This document shows positions 1 to 11,396 of a DNA stretch of 64,000 nt, in pieces. How positions within the stretch are numbered: position 1 is the stretch's first letter; each line of letters opens with the position of its first letter. The notes beneath the pieces are model-generated. The model was not told the origin of the DNA, searched no databases, and saw only the letters and a program-made list of their open reading frames with translations. A program made the position numbers and the translations under genes. Source of the DNA: Cohaesibacter sp. ES.047 (GTDB lineage Bacteria > Pseudomonadota > Alphaproteobacteria > Rhizobiales > Cohaesibacteraceae); the NCBI RefSeq assembly GCF_900215505.1, contig NZ_LT907844.1, positions 1,212,501 through 1,276,500 on the forward strand, given 5' to 3'.

Positions 1-2114
<2,114 letters not shown>

Positions 2115-2205
2115 CTCTCATTTATCTATGACCATTCAAACGCTTTTACAAAAATCCTGAAAAGCGTCGACTAAAAGACCAGCTTCATTGTCCTTGCGTT
2201 TAACC

Positions 2206-2323
2206 GGCCTGGTGGCTATGGCGAGGAGGCCAAACCCGATCCCATCCCGAACTCGGTCGTTAAACTCCTCTGCGCCAATGGTACTCCGTCTTAAGACGTG
2301 GGAGAGTAGGTCGCTGCCAGGCC
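2206..2323 (+). rRNA. 5S ribosomal RNA
   Basis: A sequence of about 118 nt lies 90 nt after the 23S end. Its two termini pair (GGCCTGG at 2206-2212 with CCAGGCC at 2317-2323), and the conserved CCCGATCCCATCCCGAACTC segment sits in the loop position. The pairing extends beyond the mature ends (GCGTTTAA upstream, TTAAACGC downstream), giving the usual processing stem. No tRNA gene is seen between 23S and 5S or after 5S. Confidence 0.96.
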
Positions 2324-2346
2324 TGTTAAACGCAAGAACAATATCA

Positions 2347-2381
2347 AAAAACCCCCATCGCTATAAGCTATGGGGGTTTTT
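2347..2381 (+). terminator. rRNA operon terminator
   Basis: Inverted repeat AAAAACCCCCAT / ATGGGGGTTTTT around a short loop, ending in a T run, 24 nt after the 5S gene. It is nearly symmetrical and could also act on the opposite strand. Confidence 0.88.
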
Positions 2382-2437
2382 GCGTTCAATATAAGGAAAA
2401 AATCCGAACGGAGAAACATGGGTAACCGAGAAAACCC

Positions 2438-2674
2438 CTACTCCCGAAGCCAACTGATGATCAAGGAAACGTTCGGGACGCCCCCAGCGTGAACGACTTG
2501 CCCATTGAGGACGACGCCCGGTGTTGACATGACGCCATAGCCGAGTATGTCGGCCATATCAGTGACTTTCTCGACCTTTGCCTCAATGCCCAACTCGGCG
2601 GCTTTCTGTTCGATTTGTTCGGCCGTCTTGACGCAATTCCTGCAACCGGATCCGAGGACTTGGAAACTCTTCAT
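2438..2674 (-). CDS. thioredoxin-like redox-active disulfide protein (TM0996/MTH895 type)
   Basis: A 78-residue protein with an N-terminal redox motif GSGCRNC (Cys-Arg-Asn-Cys at about residues 10-14) and a cis-Pro motif (STPGVVLNG), the skeleton of a minimal thioredoxin/glutaredoxin fold. It is cytosolic, with no signal peptide. Small proteins of this family are commonly encoded next to DUF318/ArsP-type permeases, as here, where the permease ends 24 nt upstream. The likely job is thiol chemistry on the permease or its metal(loid) cargo. That role is inferred from the neighbourhood, and the electron donor is unknown. Confidence 0.85.
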   Translation of the reverse strand: MKSFQVLGSGCRNCVKTAEQIEQKAAELGIEAKVEKVTDMADILGYGVMSTPGVVLNGQVVHAGGVPNVSLIISWLRE

Positions 2675-2698
2675 GGGGCTTCCTTTCTTTTGATTGTT

Positions 2699-3664
2699 TT
2701 ATTGGATGATCAGGTTGAATCCGTAGCCAATGGCAACAAAGGCGACAAAAAGGATGCCTGTAAATGTCGCGATGAGTTTCGGTTTCAATACCTTTCTGAG
2801 GATGATCATTTCAGGTAGGGAAATCGCTGCGACGGACATCATCAGAGCTAGCAACGTGCCGATTGGAACTCCCTTCGCCAGAAGAGCCTGAACGATCGGG
2901 ATGACCCCAGACGCGTTGGAATAAAGAGGGATGCCTGCGAGCACTGCCGCGGGCACCGCCAGAGGATTGTTTTTTGACGTGTAGGCAACAAAGAAGTCTT
3001 CTGGCACGTATCCGTGCAGAATTGCCCCCAGTGCGATACCAATCAGAACATAGAGCCAGATGCGCCCCAGTATCTCTTTAACCTGCGCCCATGCAAATCT
3101 GATACGGGAGGCAACGGTATCCGCCGGCTTGTTGATCCTGCTTTCTCCCATACGGATCTTCCAAACATAGTCCTCCACCCATCTTTCCAGTTTTAGTTTC
3201 TCGATCAGCAGACCTCCGGCGATACCCAAAAGGAGGCCCGCCGCGACGTAGGCGAGAGCAATCTTCCAGCCAACAACTGAGGCAAGGATGACGACCGCCA
3301 CTTCGTTGATCATCGGGGAGGCGATGAGGAAGGCCATGGTCACGCCAAGAGGGATGCCAGCTTCAAGAAATCCTATGAACAGAGGCACTGATGAGCATGA
3401 GCAGAAGGGTGTGATCGATCCTAGGCCAACGGCAACCGGATAGGATAGATGTCTGGGACGTCCGGCAATCACCTTTCGGACCCTTTCTGGTGTCAGCATC
3501 GTACGAAACAGGCCCACAAGGAAAATGATGAAGCTGGTTAGAAAGAAGATTTTGGTGATGTCTTCGATGAAGAAGTGAACGGCTTTGGCGAGCGAGGTCT
3601 CAGGCGCAAGGTGCAGCACTTGAAAGGTCAACCCGTCAGCCAGGAGCGTAAAGGGATCGAGCAT
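2699..3664 (-). CDS. ArsP/DUF318-family permease
   Basis: A 321-residue polytopic membrane protein of the ArsP_1 (DUF318, PF03773) family, with about 8-10 hydrophobic segments. It carries the family's Cys-rich signature FCSCSSVPLFIGF after the third segment and the matching second-half motif IPLYSNASGVIP. Family members export trivalent organoarsenicals (ArsP) or are annotated as Cu/Zn efflux permeases (SO_0444 group). The upstream ArsR-type regulator with an arsenic-type metal site favours a metalloid substrate, but the exact substrate cannot be read from the sequence. It sits between arsR (51 nt) and the thioredoxin-like gene (24 nt) in one minus-strand operon. Confidence 0.82.
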   Translation of the reverse strand: MLDPFTLLADGLTFQVLHLAPETSLAKAVHFFIEDITKIFFLTSFIIFLVGLFRTMLTPERVRKVIAGRPRHLSYPVAVGLGSITPFCSCSSVPLFIGFLEAGIPLGVTMAFLIASPMINEVAVVILASVVGWKIALAYVAAGLLLGIAGGLLIEKLKLERWVEDYVWKIRMGESRINKPADTVASRIRFAWAQVKEILGRIWLYVLIGIALGAILHGYVPEDFFVAYTSKNNPLAVPAAVLAGIPLYSNASGVIPIVQALLAKGVPIGTLLALMMSVAAISLPEMIILRKVLKPKLIATFTGILFVAFVAIGYGFNLIIQ

Positions 3665-3715
3665 CGGATCACTCAGTTGTTTGCTTGAGAGTCTGGACCG
3701 GACTGTGATGTCGAC

Positions 3716-4063
3716 CTAGGCGACTGCGTTTCGTTCGGGCCGCCCGGTCATGTTGGCCAGCCTTTTCTTGTCCTTGATGGTTTGAGGGTCATCCTTATTG
3801 CCGCGAATGGCGGCAACCAGAATTTCCTTTTGCCAGACGGGCATTGTCTTGTTGAGGGAATAAAAAACCCACTGGGCCTTTCTCTCAGAGGAGACGATCC
3901 CCGCTTCTCGCATCGCCGCCATATGGCGGGAGATTTTGGGCTGTTGCTGATCCAGCGCGTGAGACAATTCGCAGACGCACAACTCCCGCTCGTCCTCGAA
4001 CAGAAGCAGGGCCCGCAGGCGGGTTTCGTCACTCAGGCATTGGAAGAATTTGGTCTGTTGCAT
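3716..4063 (-). CDS. arsR: ArsR-family metalloregulator
   Basis: A 115-residue winged-helix repressor of the ArsR/SmtB family. The recognition region carries ELCVCEL, the alpha-3 motif whose two cysteines bind As(III)/Sb(III) in classical ArsR proteins, followed by the DNA-reading helix (QQPKISRHMAAMREAGIV). It begins the operon that continues with the ArsP-type permease and the thioredoxin-like protein, so it probably represses its own transcription and is released by metalloid binding. The AT-rich stretch just upstream (4085-4140) contains two TATATGC direct repeats that may be part of its operator, although no clean dyad is seen there. Confidence 0.88.
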   Translation of the reverse strand: MQQTKFFQCLSDETRLRALLLFEDERELCVCELSHALDQQQPKISRHMAAMREAGIVSSERKAQWVFYSLNKTMPVWQKEILVAAIRGNKDDPQTIKDKKRLANMTGRPERNAVA

Positions 4064-4197
4064 GGCATGAGTATGCGCTCACCTGTATATGCAGTCAAGA
4101 GAATATTCGATTTAGGGTATATGCGCTAGTTTACATATTGGGCCGTTATGGGGCCTTAAGCGCGCCGTGTTTCAAACGTAGTGTTCTGGCCAGCTCA

Positions 4198-5118
4198 TCA
4201 GCGCAAGCGCAGTGAACGTTGGAATTCCTCAAGACGCCGGAGGCTCTCTTTCAAGGTGCGCTCGAGATCGTATGGTGGCGCACCTTTTTCAATTCTCAAT
4301 GCGATCTCTGCCAATTGCATCAGGCCGATGTTGTTTGCTGCACCTTTCAGTCTTTCAGCGTGCTGGCACCGGTTGGCCACACTCGTGGCGTCGTGAATGG
4401 CGGCTGACAGCCTCGGTGCATCGGTTAAGAAGCTGTTGATGAGGTCGATGGCCCGGTCTTGATCCGACTGGTCCGTATCGTGCAAAAGAACGGACGGATC
4501 GAACAGCGGGGCACCTTCAAAGCTTGCGTGGTTCGGCTCGTCGCTGGGAACAAAGGCGGCTTCGATCGTCGCCAAACGGAGGGCGTCTGCCAGTTGGTCG
4601 ATATCGAACGGTTTGGTCAGAAAGCCGGACATGCCTGACGAGAGGGCCTGTTTGGACTGGCTGAGCTGATTGGTCATGGCGACGACAGGCATGGCGGCTA
4701 GCAGGCTGTTGTGATGCTCTCTGAGCAATTTTGTGGCCTTCCAGCCATCCATCATAGGCAGGGAGATGTCCATCAGGATGATGTCTGGCTGCTGCGTTTC
4801 GGCAAGGGCAATGGCCTCCGATCCGTCGGTCGCTTCAAGGGTTTGGTGACCCAACTCGTCTAGCATGGTGCAAACCGAATAACGGTTTGCGTCAATATCC
4901 TCAACCACCAGAACCCTTAGATTGGAAAGCCCCTGAAACGAGATTGGCTTGTCCGCTTTGATCGGGAAGCGCGCGGGCAAAGGTGGCTGGGGGGCATCGA
5001 TGGTGTCTTTAGGGGTGGCGTCTGGAGACTTGTTCTGTGCCGGCTGAAAGCGGCTGAGCGCTGCGGCCAGAAAGCGGCGCAAAAAGGATGGTCCAGTTGA
5101 GCGCTTGGAAGGGGTCAT
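4198..5118 (-). CDS. response-regulator receiver protein with degenerate Hpt domain
   Basis: A 306-residue cytosolic protein. Residues 1-65 are a low-complexity, Pro-rich leader. Residues 67-185 are a CheY-like receiver with the acidic pair E73/D74, phosphoacceptor D117 (DIILMDISLP) and a conserved Lys (LTKPF). Residues 220-300 form an Hpt-like helical bundle. The Hpt signature reads AERLKGAANNIGL: the residue that should be the phosphorylated His (three before KG) is Glu255, and the nearby His253 is out of register. The protein therefore looks like the receiver-Hpt tail of a hybrid kinase that has lost phosphotransfer. No kinase is adjacent. The start is the ATG at 5118, and the leader may be shorter. 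Confidence 0.8.
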   Translation of the reverse strand: MTPSKRSTGPSFLRRFLAAALSRFQPAQNKSPDATPKDTIDAPQPPLPARFPIKADKPISFQGLSNLRVLVVEDIDANRYSVCTMLDELGHQTLEATDGSEAIALAETQQPDIILMDISLPMMDGWKATKLLREHHNSLLAAMPVVAMTNQLSQSKQALSSGMSGFLTKPFDIDQLADALRLATIEAAFVPSDEPNHASFEGAPLFDPSVLLHDTDQSDQDRAIDLINSFLTDAPRLSAAIHDATSVANRCQHAERLKGAANNIGLMQLAEIALRIEKGAPPYDLERTLKESLRRLEEFQRSLRLR

Positions 5119-5301
5119 TGTCCAGATGGTCCAGAATAGGGCGCGGTGTTTGCCAATTAGGAGGCGAATCTCTCAGGGAAAGGTAGCCTTGCTGGTTGAG
5201 CATCGTCCAGTTCTATTGCATTAAGGAGCGGCAAAAAGAAATTGGCGTGCGCGCCAGATCTCCCACCCCGCTTGCACATGACCACATGATGAGATGAAAC
5301 C

Positions 5302-6219
5302 ATGACGAACAACCCCACCTCGCAGCAAGCTTTTGATCGGTATGAAGCGGTCCGGCATCGCTTTCCCCCTTTGCCAACGCTGCCGGATGCGGATCCTGAA
5401 AAGGTGGCCGATCTTGGTGCCATCACCGATCTTTATGATGTCTTTGTCTTTGATGCCTATGGGGTGCTCAATGTCGGCAATGCACCGATTCCAGGAGCTT
5501 GCGAGCGGATTGAAACGCTGCGCGCGGCTGGCAAACGGATCTTTGTTCTCACCAATGCCGCGTCTTATGCTTTTCCGAAGGTCGTCGAGAAATTTCAGCG
5601 GCTGGGTTTTGCCTTTCGGGATGATGAGCTGATTTCTTCGCGGATGATTTGTGACGAGGCGCTGAAAACGGAAGATCCCGAGATTGTCTGGGGTGTGGTC
5701 GGGCCTTCGTGGTTCAGCCCGGACGAACTGCCCGTGCGCTGCTTGCCTCTTGGTGATGATCAGGCAGCTTATGATCGGGCGGATGCCATTCTGTATTTAT
5801 CGACCGAATGCTGGACCGACCATCGCCACATGCTTCTGGCCCGTAGCCTGTCGGAGCGGCCGCGGCGGGTCATTGCTGGCAATCCCGATCTCGTCGCGCC
5901 AATCGAAGCGGGCTTTTCGGTTGAGCCCGGCTGGCGGATGCATGATCTGATGGACCGTATCGCGGGGCTGGATGTCACCTTTGTCGGCAAACCGTTCGGG
6001 GCGGTTTATGACGCGGTCGAGGAACGGCTCGAAGGGGCGGTGGCTCCGAGCCGCATTGTCATGATGGGCGACAGTCTGCACACGGATATCTATGGTGCGC
6101 GCACACGCGGTTGGGCCAGCGTGCTTGTCTCCGATCACGGGTTTCTCAAGGGAGAGGATCCGCTCGAAGCGATTGCCAAGAGTGGTCTCAAGCCGGACTG
6201 GATCGTCCCCGCGATCTAA
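5302..6219 (+). CDS. HAD-superfamily class IIA hydrolase (TIGR01459-like)
   Basis: A 305-residue cytosolic HAD hydrolase of the NagD-like IIA class. Motif I is FDAYGVLNVG (D51), motif II is VLTNAA, and motifs III/IV are VGKPFG and MMGDSLHTDIYGA. The second catalytic Asp of the usual DxDG motif is Tyr here. In this subfamily an aromatic residue at that place is typical (DxWGVLxxG), so this is a family trait rather than damage. The family is broadly conserved in alphaproteobacteria without a settled substrate. It is monocistronic and converges on ureG (36 nt apart). The start ATG at 5302 is preceded by GATGAGATGAAACC. Confidence 0.85.
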   Translation: MTNNPTSQQAFDRYEAVRHRFPPLPTLPDADPEKVADLGAITDLYDVFVFDAYGVLNVGNAPIPGACERIETLRAAGKRIFVLTNAASYAFPKVVEKFQRLGFAFRDDELISSRMICDEALKTEDPEIVWGVVGPSWFSPDELPVRCLPLGDDQAAYDRADAILYLSTECWTDHRHMLLARSLSERPRRVIAGNPDLVAPIEAGFSVEPGWRMHDLMDRIAGLDVTFVGKPFGAVYDAVEERLEGAVAPSRIVMMGDSLHTDIYGARTRGWASVLVSDHGFLKGEDPLEAIAKSGLKPDWIVPAI

Positions 6220-6255
6220 CGTCCGGCTTTTGAGACCCGACTTCTGTTACACGCG

Positions 6256-6921
6256 TCACGCGACCTGTTGGCTCGGGGTTTTAAAGCCAGACTTCTTGCA
6301 CAACAGATCGACAATCTCGGCAACGCCCGCATTGCGCGACAGATCGGTGAACTGATGCGGCTTGCCTTTGCGCACCGTGGTGGCATCGGCTTGCATGCGG
6401 TCGAGGTCCGCGCCGACATAGGGCGCAAGGTCCATCTTGTTGATGATCAGCAGATCAGAGCGGGAAATGGCCGGTCCGCCTTTTCGCGGTATGTCGTCTC
6501 CCTGACAGACCGAAATCACATAAAGAGTCAGGTCGGCAAGATCGGGTGAGAAGGTCGCGGCCAGATTGTCCCCGCCGGATTCGATGAAGACAAAATCCAG
6601 ATCGGGGTGGCGGGTGCAGAGTTCATCAACGGCGGCAAGATTGATCGAGGCGTCTTCGCGGATGGCGGTGTGTGGGCAGCCGCCTGTCTCAATCCCGAGG
6701 ATGCGGTCCTCCGAGAGGGCCTGCTTGCGCACCAGCGCCATGGCATCTTCTTTTGTGTAGATATCGTTGGTGACCACGCCGATCGAGAAATGATCACGCA
6801 TGGCAAGGCACAGCTTCTCGGTGAGGGTTGTCTTGCCCGCACCGACCGGCCCGCCGATGCCGATGCGCATGGGGCCGCCAAGGCTCGGTGCAGACAGGGT
6901 GTCGGGGGTCGAGGTCGTCAT
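6256..6921 (-). CDS. ureG: urease accessory GTPase UreG
   Basis: A 221-residue SIMIBI GTPase that powers nickel insertion into apo-urease. It has a P-loop GPVGAGKT at residues 24-31, the metal-binding CPH motif in [14 protein letters not shown], a [11 protein letters not shown] switch region and the guanine-specifying NKMD. It is the last gene of the urt-ure operon, and its ATG overlaps the ureF stop (ATGA). Length and motifs are normal for the family. Confidence 0.97.
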   Translation of the reverse strand: MTTSTPDTLSAPSLGGPMRIGIGGPVGAGKTTLTEKLCLAMRDHFSIGVVTNDIYTKEDAMALVRKQALSEDRILGIETGGCPHTAIREDASINLAAVDELCTRHPDLDFVFIESGGDNLAATFSPDLADLTLYVISVCQGDDIPRKGGPAISRSDLLIINKMDLAPYVGADLDRMQADATTVRKGKPHQFTDLSRNAGVAEIVDLLCKKSGFKTPSQQVA

Positions 6922-7604
6922 GAGCGAAAGATCCTAGTTGTCAGAATTTCATGGTGCATCGCTGCGATGTCCGATGCAAGGCAACAGGTGCCGATGTCGT
7001 CAAGACTTGCCGTGCCAGCTTCGCGAGAGGCCTTGAGAATGGTGGCCTCAAGGCCAGCCTGCAGTGCCAGCCCGTTGCTCTGGCCCAGCGGCACAAGGCG
7101 CATGGCAACCGAGATGAGATTGGAGGAAAAGGCGTGAAGGCTCGCTGGCAGAACACTTTCGAGCGGGATGTCTTGTGCCCTTGCTATCGCGCCAATGATG
7201 ACGGGCAGGGCGATGTCTTCAACGCCAGCGCTCTCCAGCGCTTCATGCAAGGGTAGGGGCCAGCTCTGGCTCGCCTTCAGAAAGGCATTGCCCTGTTGGG
7301 TGGTCTCCAGTTGGCGCTCGGCAGAGGGGGCCATGGCTAACGCATACTCGTTAAGCGACACGATGGTTTCGATGTCGTCGGCCTTCCAGCTCTGGGCCAG
7401 AAGCACAGCATCGGACCAGCCGCCGCCATGGAGCAGCAGAGCATCAATCCATTGAAGGGCACTTGCCTGATCTTGCACGGTGCCGTTCGCAATGGAGACT
7501 TCGAATCCGTGCGAATAGCTGAAGGCCCCGATGGGAAAGGCAGGCGAGAGAAAGGTGAGCAAGCGGATCAGAGCCGATCCGCCGACACCCAGGTCTGTGC
7601 CCAT
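6918..7604 (-). CDS. ureF: urease accessory protein UreF
   Basis: UreF acts with UreD and UreG in the urease activation complex, gating GTP-dependent nickel delivery. The signature [19 protein letters not shown] follows the start closely. The open frame extends to 7874 inside ureE, but that extension is a Met/Thr-rich shadow of the His-rich ureE tail. The ATG at 7604, just after the ureE stop and giving 228 residues, fits the family best. ATGs at 7640 and 7646, overlapping ureE, are alternatives. The stop overlaps ureG. Confidence 0.93.
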   Translation of the reverse strand: MGTDLGVGGSALIRLLTFLSPAFPIGAFSYSHGFEVSIANGTVQDQASALQWIDALLLHGGGWSDAVLLAQSWKADDIETIVSLNEYALAMAPSAERQLETTQQGNAFLKASQSWPLPLHEALESAGVEDIALPVIIGAIARAQDIPLESVLPASLHAFSSNLISVAMRLVPLGQSNGLALQAGLEATILKASREAGTASLDDIGTCCLASDIAAMHHEILTTRIFRS

Positions 7605-7623
7605 CCCTTCAGAGCGGTCCGTG

Positions 7624-8160
7624 TCAATGGGGGTGGTCATGGTCATGGGTATGATTGTGTTCATGGCTATGGTCATGACTGTGCCCCTGATCATGATCAT
7701 GTTCGTGATCGTGGCTATGGGCCTTGCTGACATAGGCGCCACTGACCGGCGAGAAGGGCGCGGAGGCCTTTTCAAGGCGTGCTCCCAGACCTTCCAGCAT
7801 GTCGGCGATGACCGCATCGTCGCGGATGCGCAATTGGTCCTCATAGATCTCGGTTGGCTGATGGCGGTTGCCAAGGTGCCAGGCGAGGGTCATGAGGGCG
7901 AGGCCGTCTGTCGCTCGGACCTCTAACAAGGGTTCCTCCCGCGCAATCACCTCGATGATATGACCGTTGTCGAGCAGGAGGCCATCGCCGTGGTTGAGCC
8001 GTTCGGCCTTTGGCAGATTGAGCAGAAACTCGAGGCCACCATCACTGGTCATCAGGATGCGCCTGCGGTGGCGATCCTCTTCATCCAGCGTGATCTGGTC
8101 GAATGCCTCCCCGGGCCATTCGGACCGGGGGAGGATTCTGTAGGCAATGATGTTTGACAT
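7624..8160 (-). CDS. ureE: urease nickel metallochaperone UreE, His-rich
   Basis: A 178-residue UreE: an N-terminal peptide-binding domain (about residues 1-75), a metal-binding domain (76-145) with the conserved WHLGNRH segment, and a C-terminal tail of roughly 30 residues dominated by His and Asp (HDHEHDHDQGHSHDHSHEHN). The tail can store several Ni(II) ions and pass them to UreG/urease, as in other His-rich UreE proteins. It starts 8 nt after ureC and precedes ureF. Confidence 0.96.
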   Translation of the reverse strand: MSNIIAYRILPRSEWPGEAFDQITLDEEDRHRRRILMTSDGGLEFLLNLPKAERLNHGDGLLLDNGHIIEVIAREEPLLEVRATDGLALMTLAWHLGNRHQPTEIYEDQLRIRDDAVIADMLEGLGARLEKASAPFSPVSGAYVSKAHSHDHEHDHDQGHSHDHSHEHNHTHDHDHPH

Positions 8161-8168
8161 GGCGCGCC

Positions 8169-9881
8169 CTAGAACAGGAAGTAGCGTTGAGCCATGGGCA
8201 GAACTTCTGCCGGCTCACACGTCAGCACTTCACCGTCAGCGGTCACCTCATAGGTTTCCGGATCAACGGTGATCTCTGGCGTGGCGTCATTGAGCATCAT
8301 GGAGGCTTTGGAAATGCCAGACCGGGTGTTCTCAACCGCGACCATCTGCTTGGCGGTGCCAAGGCTTGCCTGAAGACCGGCATCAAGTGCTGCCTTGGAG
8401 ATGAAAGTCACCGAGCTGTTGGTCAGCGACTTGCCAAAGGCTCCGAACATCGGACGATAGTGAACTGGCTGGGGCGTCGGGATGGATGCATTGGGGTCAC
8501 CCATCGGAGCGGCTGCAATGGTGCCGCCGATGAGCACCATATCCGGCTTGGCACCAAAGAAGGCCGGATTCCACATGACGAGGTCGGCACGTTTGCCCAC
8601 CTCTATGGAGCCGATGTGCTTGTTCATGCCCTGCGCGATGGCCGGGTTGATGGTGTATTTGGCGATGTAACGCTTGACGCGTTCATTGTCATTGTCGCCC
8701 GTCTCGGTGGAGAGGCTGCCGCGCTGCTTTTTCATTTTGTCAGCGGTCTGCCATGTGCGGATGATCACTTCGCCGACGCGGCCCATGGCCTGACTGTCCG
8801 AGGAAATGATCGAGAAGGCACCCATGTCATGCAGGATGTCTTCCGCCGCGATGGTTTCCTTGCGGATCCGGCTTTCGGCAAAGGCCACGTCCTCGGGGAT
8901 GTTGGCGTCCAGATGATGGCAGACCATCAGCATGTCGAGATGCTCGGCCACTGTGTTGGCCGTGTAGGGCCGGGTCGGATTGGTCGAGGAGGGGATGACA
9001 TTGTCCATGCCGCAGATCTTGATGATGTCCGGCGCGTGACCGCCACCAGCCCCTTCCGTGTGGAAGGCATGGATCGTGCGGCCCTTGAAGGCATCAACCG
9101 TGCTCTCGACAAAGCCGGATTCATTCAGCGTATCGGTGTGGATCATGACCTGCACATCGAAGGCATCAGCAACCGACAGGCAATTGTCGATGGCCGCAGG
9201 TGTAGTGCCCCAGTCTTCATGCAGTTTGAGGGCTGCCGCGCCACCCAAGAGCATTTCTTCCAGCGCCTTGGGCTGGGATGCATTGCCCTTGCCCGCATAA
9301 GCAAGGTTCATGGGGAAGGCGTCCGAGGCTTCGATCATGCGGGCGATGTGCCATGGCCCCGGCGTGCAGGTGGTGGCCAGTGTGCCGTGGGCCGGACCGG
9401 TGCCGCCACCAAGCATGGTGGTGATGCCGGACATCAGGGCTTCTTCGATCTGTTGGGGGCAGATGAAGTGGATGTGAGCGTCCATGCCGCCTGCGGTGAT
9501 GATTTTGCCTTCGCCTGCAATGGCTTCGGTGCCCGGCCCGATGATGATGTTGACGCCGTTCTGGGTGTCCGGATTGCCTGCCTTGCCGATGCCGCAGATG
9601 GTGCCATCCTTGAGGCCAATATCGGCCTTGTAGATGCCGGTATAGTCAACAATCAGGGCGTTGGTGATGACGGTGTCCACGGCTCCATCAGCGCGGGCGA
9701 TCTGGGACTGGCCCATGCCATCGCGGATGACCTTGCCGCCGCCGAATTTGACCTCGGCGCCATAGGAGGTGAAGTCTTTTTCAACCTCGATGAACAGTTC
9801 GGTGTCCGCAAGGCGCACCTTGTCGCCGGTGGTGGGGCCGAACATGTCCGCATAGGCGGCGCGGGAAATTGAATATGCCAT
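8169..9881 (-). CDS. ureC: urease alpha subunit
   Basis: The 570-residue catalytic subunit of urease (urea + H2O to ammonia + carbamate), an amidohydrolase with a binuclear nickel site. Visible signatures are [12 protein letters not shown] (first nickel His pair), LKLHEDWG (carbamylated Lys), MIHTDTLNE and [13 protein letters not shown] (nickel His residues), and MVCHHLD (flap and catalytic His). It is full length. Its ATG overlaps the ureB stop (TAATG), implying translational coupling of beta and alpha subunits. The opposite strand carries a long chance frame that is not a gene. Confidence 0.99.
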   Translation of the reverse strand: MAYSISRAAYADMFGPTTGDKVRLADTELFIEVEKDFTSYGAEVKFGGGKVIRDGMGQSQIARADGAVDTVITNALIVDYTGIYKADIGLKDGTICGIGKAGNPDTQNGVNIIIGPGTEAIAGEGKIITAGGMDAHIHFICPQQIEEALMSGITTMLGGGTGPAHGTLATTCTPGPWHIARMIEASDAFPMNLAYAGKGNASQPKALEEMLLGGAAALKLHEDWGTTPAAIDNCLSVADAFDVQVMIHTDTLNESGFVESTVDAFKGRTIHAFHTEGAGGGHAPDIIKICGMDNVIPSSTNPTRPYTANTVAEHLDMLMVCHHLDANIPEDVAFAESRIRKETIAAEDILHDMGAFSIISSDSQAMGRVGEVIIRTWQTADKMKKQRGSLSTETGDNDNERVKRYIAKYTINPAIAQGMNKHIGSIEVGKRADLVMWNPAFFGAKPDMVLIGGTIAAAPMGDPNASIPTPQPVHYRPMFGAFGKSLTNSSVTFISKAALDAGLQASLGTAKQMVAVENTRSGISKASMMLNDATPEITVDPETYEVTADGEVLTCEPAEVLPMAQRYFLF

Positions 9882-10186
9882 TAGAGTGCCCCTCCGATGT
9901 CGCCGCGAAAGCCGTGAACTTCACGATTGCCTTCCAGCGGGACCAGTTTGACCGACCGGGTCTGGCCCGGCTCGAAGCGCACAGCCGTGCCCGATGCAAT
10001 GTCGAGGCGTTTGCCGCGCGCGGCATCGCGATCAAATGTCAGCGCTGGATTTGTTTCAAAGAAATGATAGTGCGAGCCGACCTGAACGGGGCGGTCGCCT
10101 GTGTTGGAGACGTCAAGCTCGGTGACGTCGAGGCCGGCATTGAGTTCGATGTCGCCGTCCGCCGTGATGATTTCGCCAGGGATCAT
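9881..10186 (-). CDS. ureB: urease beta subunit
   Basis: The 101-residue UreB structural subunit, beginning [16 protein letters not shown] and containing the family's [14 protein letters not shown] and GTAVRFEPG motifs. It assembles with UreA and UreC into the (UreABC)3 trimer. It lies 12 nt after ureA and overlaps ureC by TAATG. The subunits are separate, as in most bacteria, not fused as in Helicobacter. Confidence 0.98.
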   Translation of the reverse strand: MIPGEIITADGDIELNAGLDVTELDVSNTGDRPVQVGSHYHFFETNPALTFDRDAARGKRLDIASGTAVRFEPGQTRSVKLVPLEGNREVHGFRGDIGGAL

Positions 10187-10198
10187 TGCGCGCTCCTC

Positions 10199-10501
10199 CT
10201 ATCGGATCGGTTCGTGGACGGTGACGAGCTTGACGCCGTCAGGGAAGGTGGCTTCGACCTGAATGTCGTGGATCATTTCGGGGATGCCTTCCATGACCTG
10301 ATCGCGGCTGATGATGTGGGCACCCGCCTCCATCAGATCGGCAACCGAGCGACCATCGCGCGCGCCTTCGACGATGAAGTCGGAGATCAGCGCAATGGCT
10401 TCCGGGTGATTGAGCTTTACCCCGCGTTCGAGGCGTCGACGCGCCACCATCGCCGCCATGGCGATGAGCAGCTTGTCCTTCTCCCGTGGTGTCAAATTCA
10501 T
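10199..10501 (-). CDS. ureA: urease gamma subunit
   Basis: The 100-residue UreA structural subunit with the start [20 protein letters not shown] and the downstream motifs [10 protein letters not shown] and [18 protein letters not shown] typical of gamma subunits. It is the first structural gene, 19 nt after ureD. Length and sequence match the family closely. Confidence 0.98.
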   Translation of the reverse strand: MNLTPREKDKLLIAMAAMVARRRLERGVKLNHPEAIALISDFIVEGARDGRSVADLMEAGAHIISRDQVMEGIPEMIHDIQVEATFPDGVKLVTVHEPIR

Positions 10502-10520
10502 GACGATTCCTCTTCTTGTC

Positions 10521-11396
10521 TTATGTGGTCCAGACGCGGGGAAGAGGCTCCCCGGCCCTGAGCAATGAAATGAGTGGAATGAGGGTCCGGCGCAGTATCA
10601 TGCCCTCGGGGGCCATGAGCCGAATGAGCAATTTGCCGCCAAAGCAAGACGCGCCGCCGGTGCAATCCGGTTCGGCTGCGATCAGTTCGCGGGCTTCATT
10701 GGTGAGACGCGTCAGGCTTTCGGCATCATCCGGGCCGACATAGCAAAGGGTCGCAAAGGACAGATTGCCAGCTAAGGTCGCCGCCTTGCCGCCAAGGGCT
10801 TCGGTTGTCCCTTCAAGCCGGATGGTGTCTGAATGAATGAGCTTGCCGTCGCGGCGGATTTGCCAATGATCGTTGAAGCTGGTGAAGAGGTTGGTCTCGC
10901 CCATGGCGATCCGTCCCAGAAGCACTGCTTCGACGGCAAGGAAACGGGCCGAGCCTTCCAGATCAACCTGTAGGGACCGGTTCAGACGCGAGCGGTCGAA
11001 CAGGATGGTTTCCTGCGGCAGCCAATCAAACCGGGCCCCATCTGCGATGGCAATGCGGGTGCTAAGCTCGGCGTTGCTGCCAGTGGATTTATAAAGCTTC
11101 TCGCAGGCCTGAGTGGTGGCAAGAGCCTTGGTGCACGGGCCGCAGGAAATGTCCCAAGAGAGGTTGTCGCCTCCCGTCAGGCCGCCTGAGCTGTTGATCA
11201 GCACGGCTTCGCAGGCCTTGGACCCATAGACCTTGGGCAGGCGGATCTTGGCGCAGCCTTGCTGGTAGAGACGATCGAGACGCGTGACGCCGCCTTCAGC
11301 AGGCTTGAAGCTGACCTGCCCGCGACCCTTGGCCCGCTGCGCTGAGGGTGCAATGGACCCGGTCTGGGGGTCAGACGGTGAGATAGCTGCGTACAT
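10521..11396 (-). CDS. ureD: urease accessory protein UreD
   Basis: UreD binds apo-urease and recruits UreF/UreG for nickel activation. Family motifs include [14 protein letters not shown] and [12 protein letters not shown]. The open frame runs up to 11489 inside urtE, but the ATG at 11396 is preceded by AGGGAAG and gives 291 residues, the normal length. The gene then overlaps the 3' end of urtE by 26 nt, which ties the urea transporter and the urease genes into a single operon. Confidence 0.93.
   Translation of the reverse strand: MYAAISPSDPQTGSIAPSAQRAKGRGQVSFKPAEGGVTRLDRLYQQGCAKIRLPKVYGSKACEAVLINSSGGLTGGDNLSWDISCGPCTKALATTQACEKLYKSTGSNAELSTRIAIADGARFDWLPQETILFDRSRLNRSLQVDLEGSARFLAVEAVLLGRIAMGETNLFTSFNDHWQIRRDGKLIHSDTIRLEGTTEALGGKAATLAGNLSFATLCYVGPDDAESLTRLTNEARELIAAEPDCTGGASCFGGKLLIRLMAPEGMILRRTLIPLISLLRAGEPLPRVWTT

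Noticed and set aside
4085-4140. Operator dyad for the first arsR
   Set aside because: Only direct TATATGC repeats are visible; no convincing inverted repeat, so not called as an operator.
7605-7874. N-terminal 90-residue extension of ureF
   Set aside because: It is a shadow frame of the ureE 3' half, including the His-rich tail, and UreF family homology starts only after 7604.
8154-9872. Long plus-strand open frame of 572 codons opposite ureC
   Set aside because: It mirrors the codon phase of ureC on the other strand, has His/Gly/Asp-rich shadow composition, no domain and no ribosome-binding site. Antisense frames of this kind are common in GC-rich genes.
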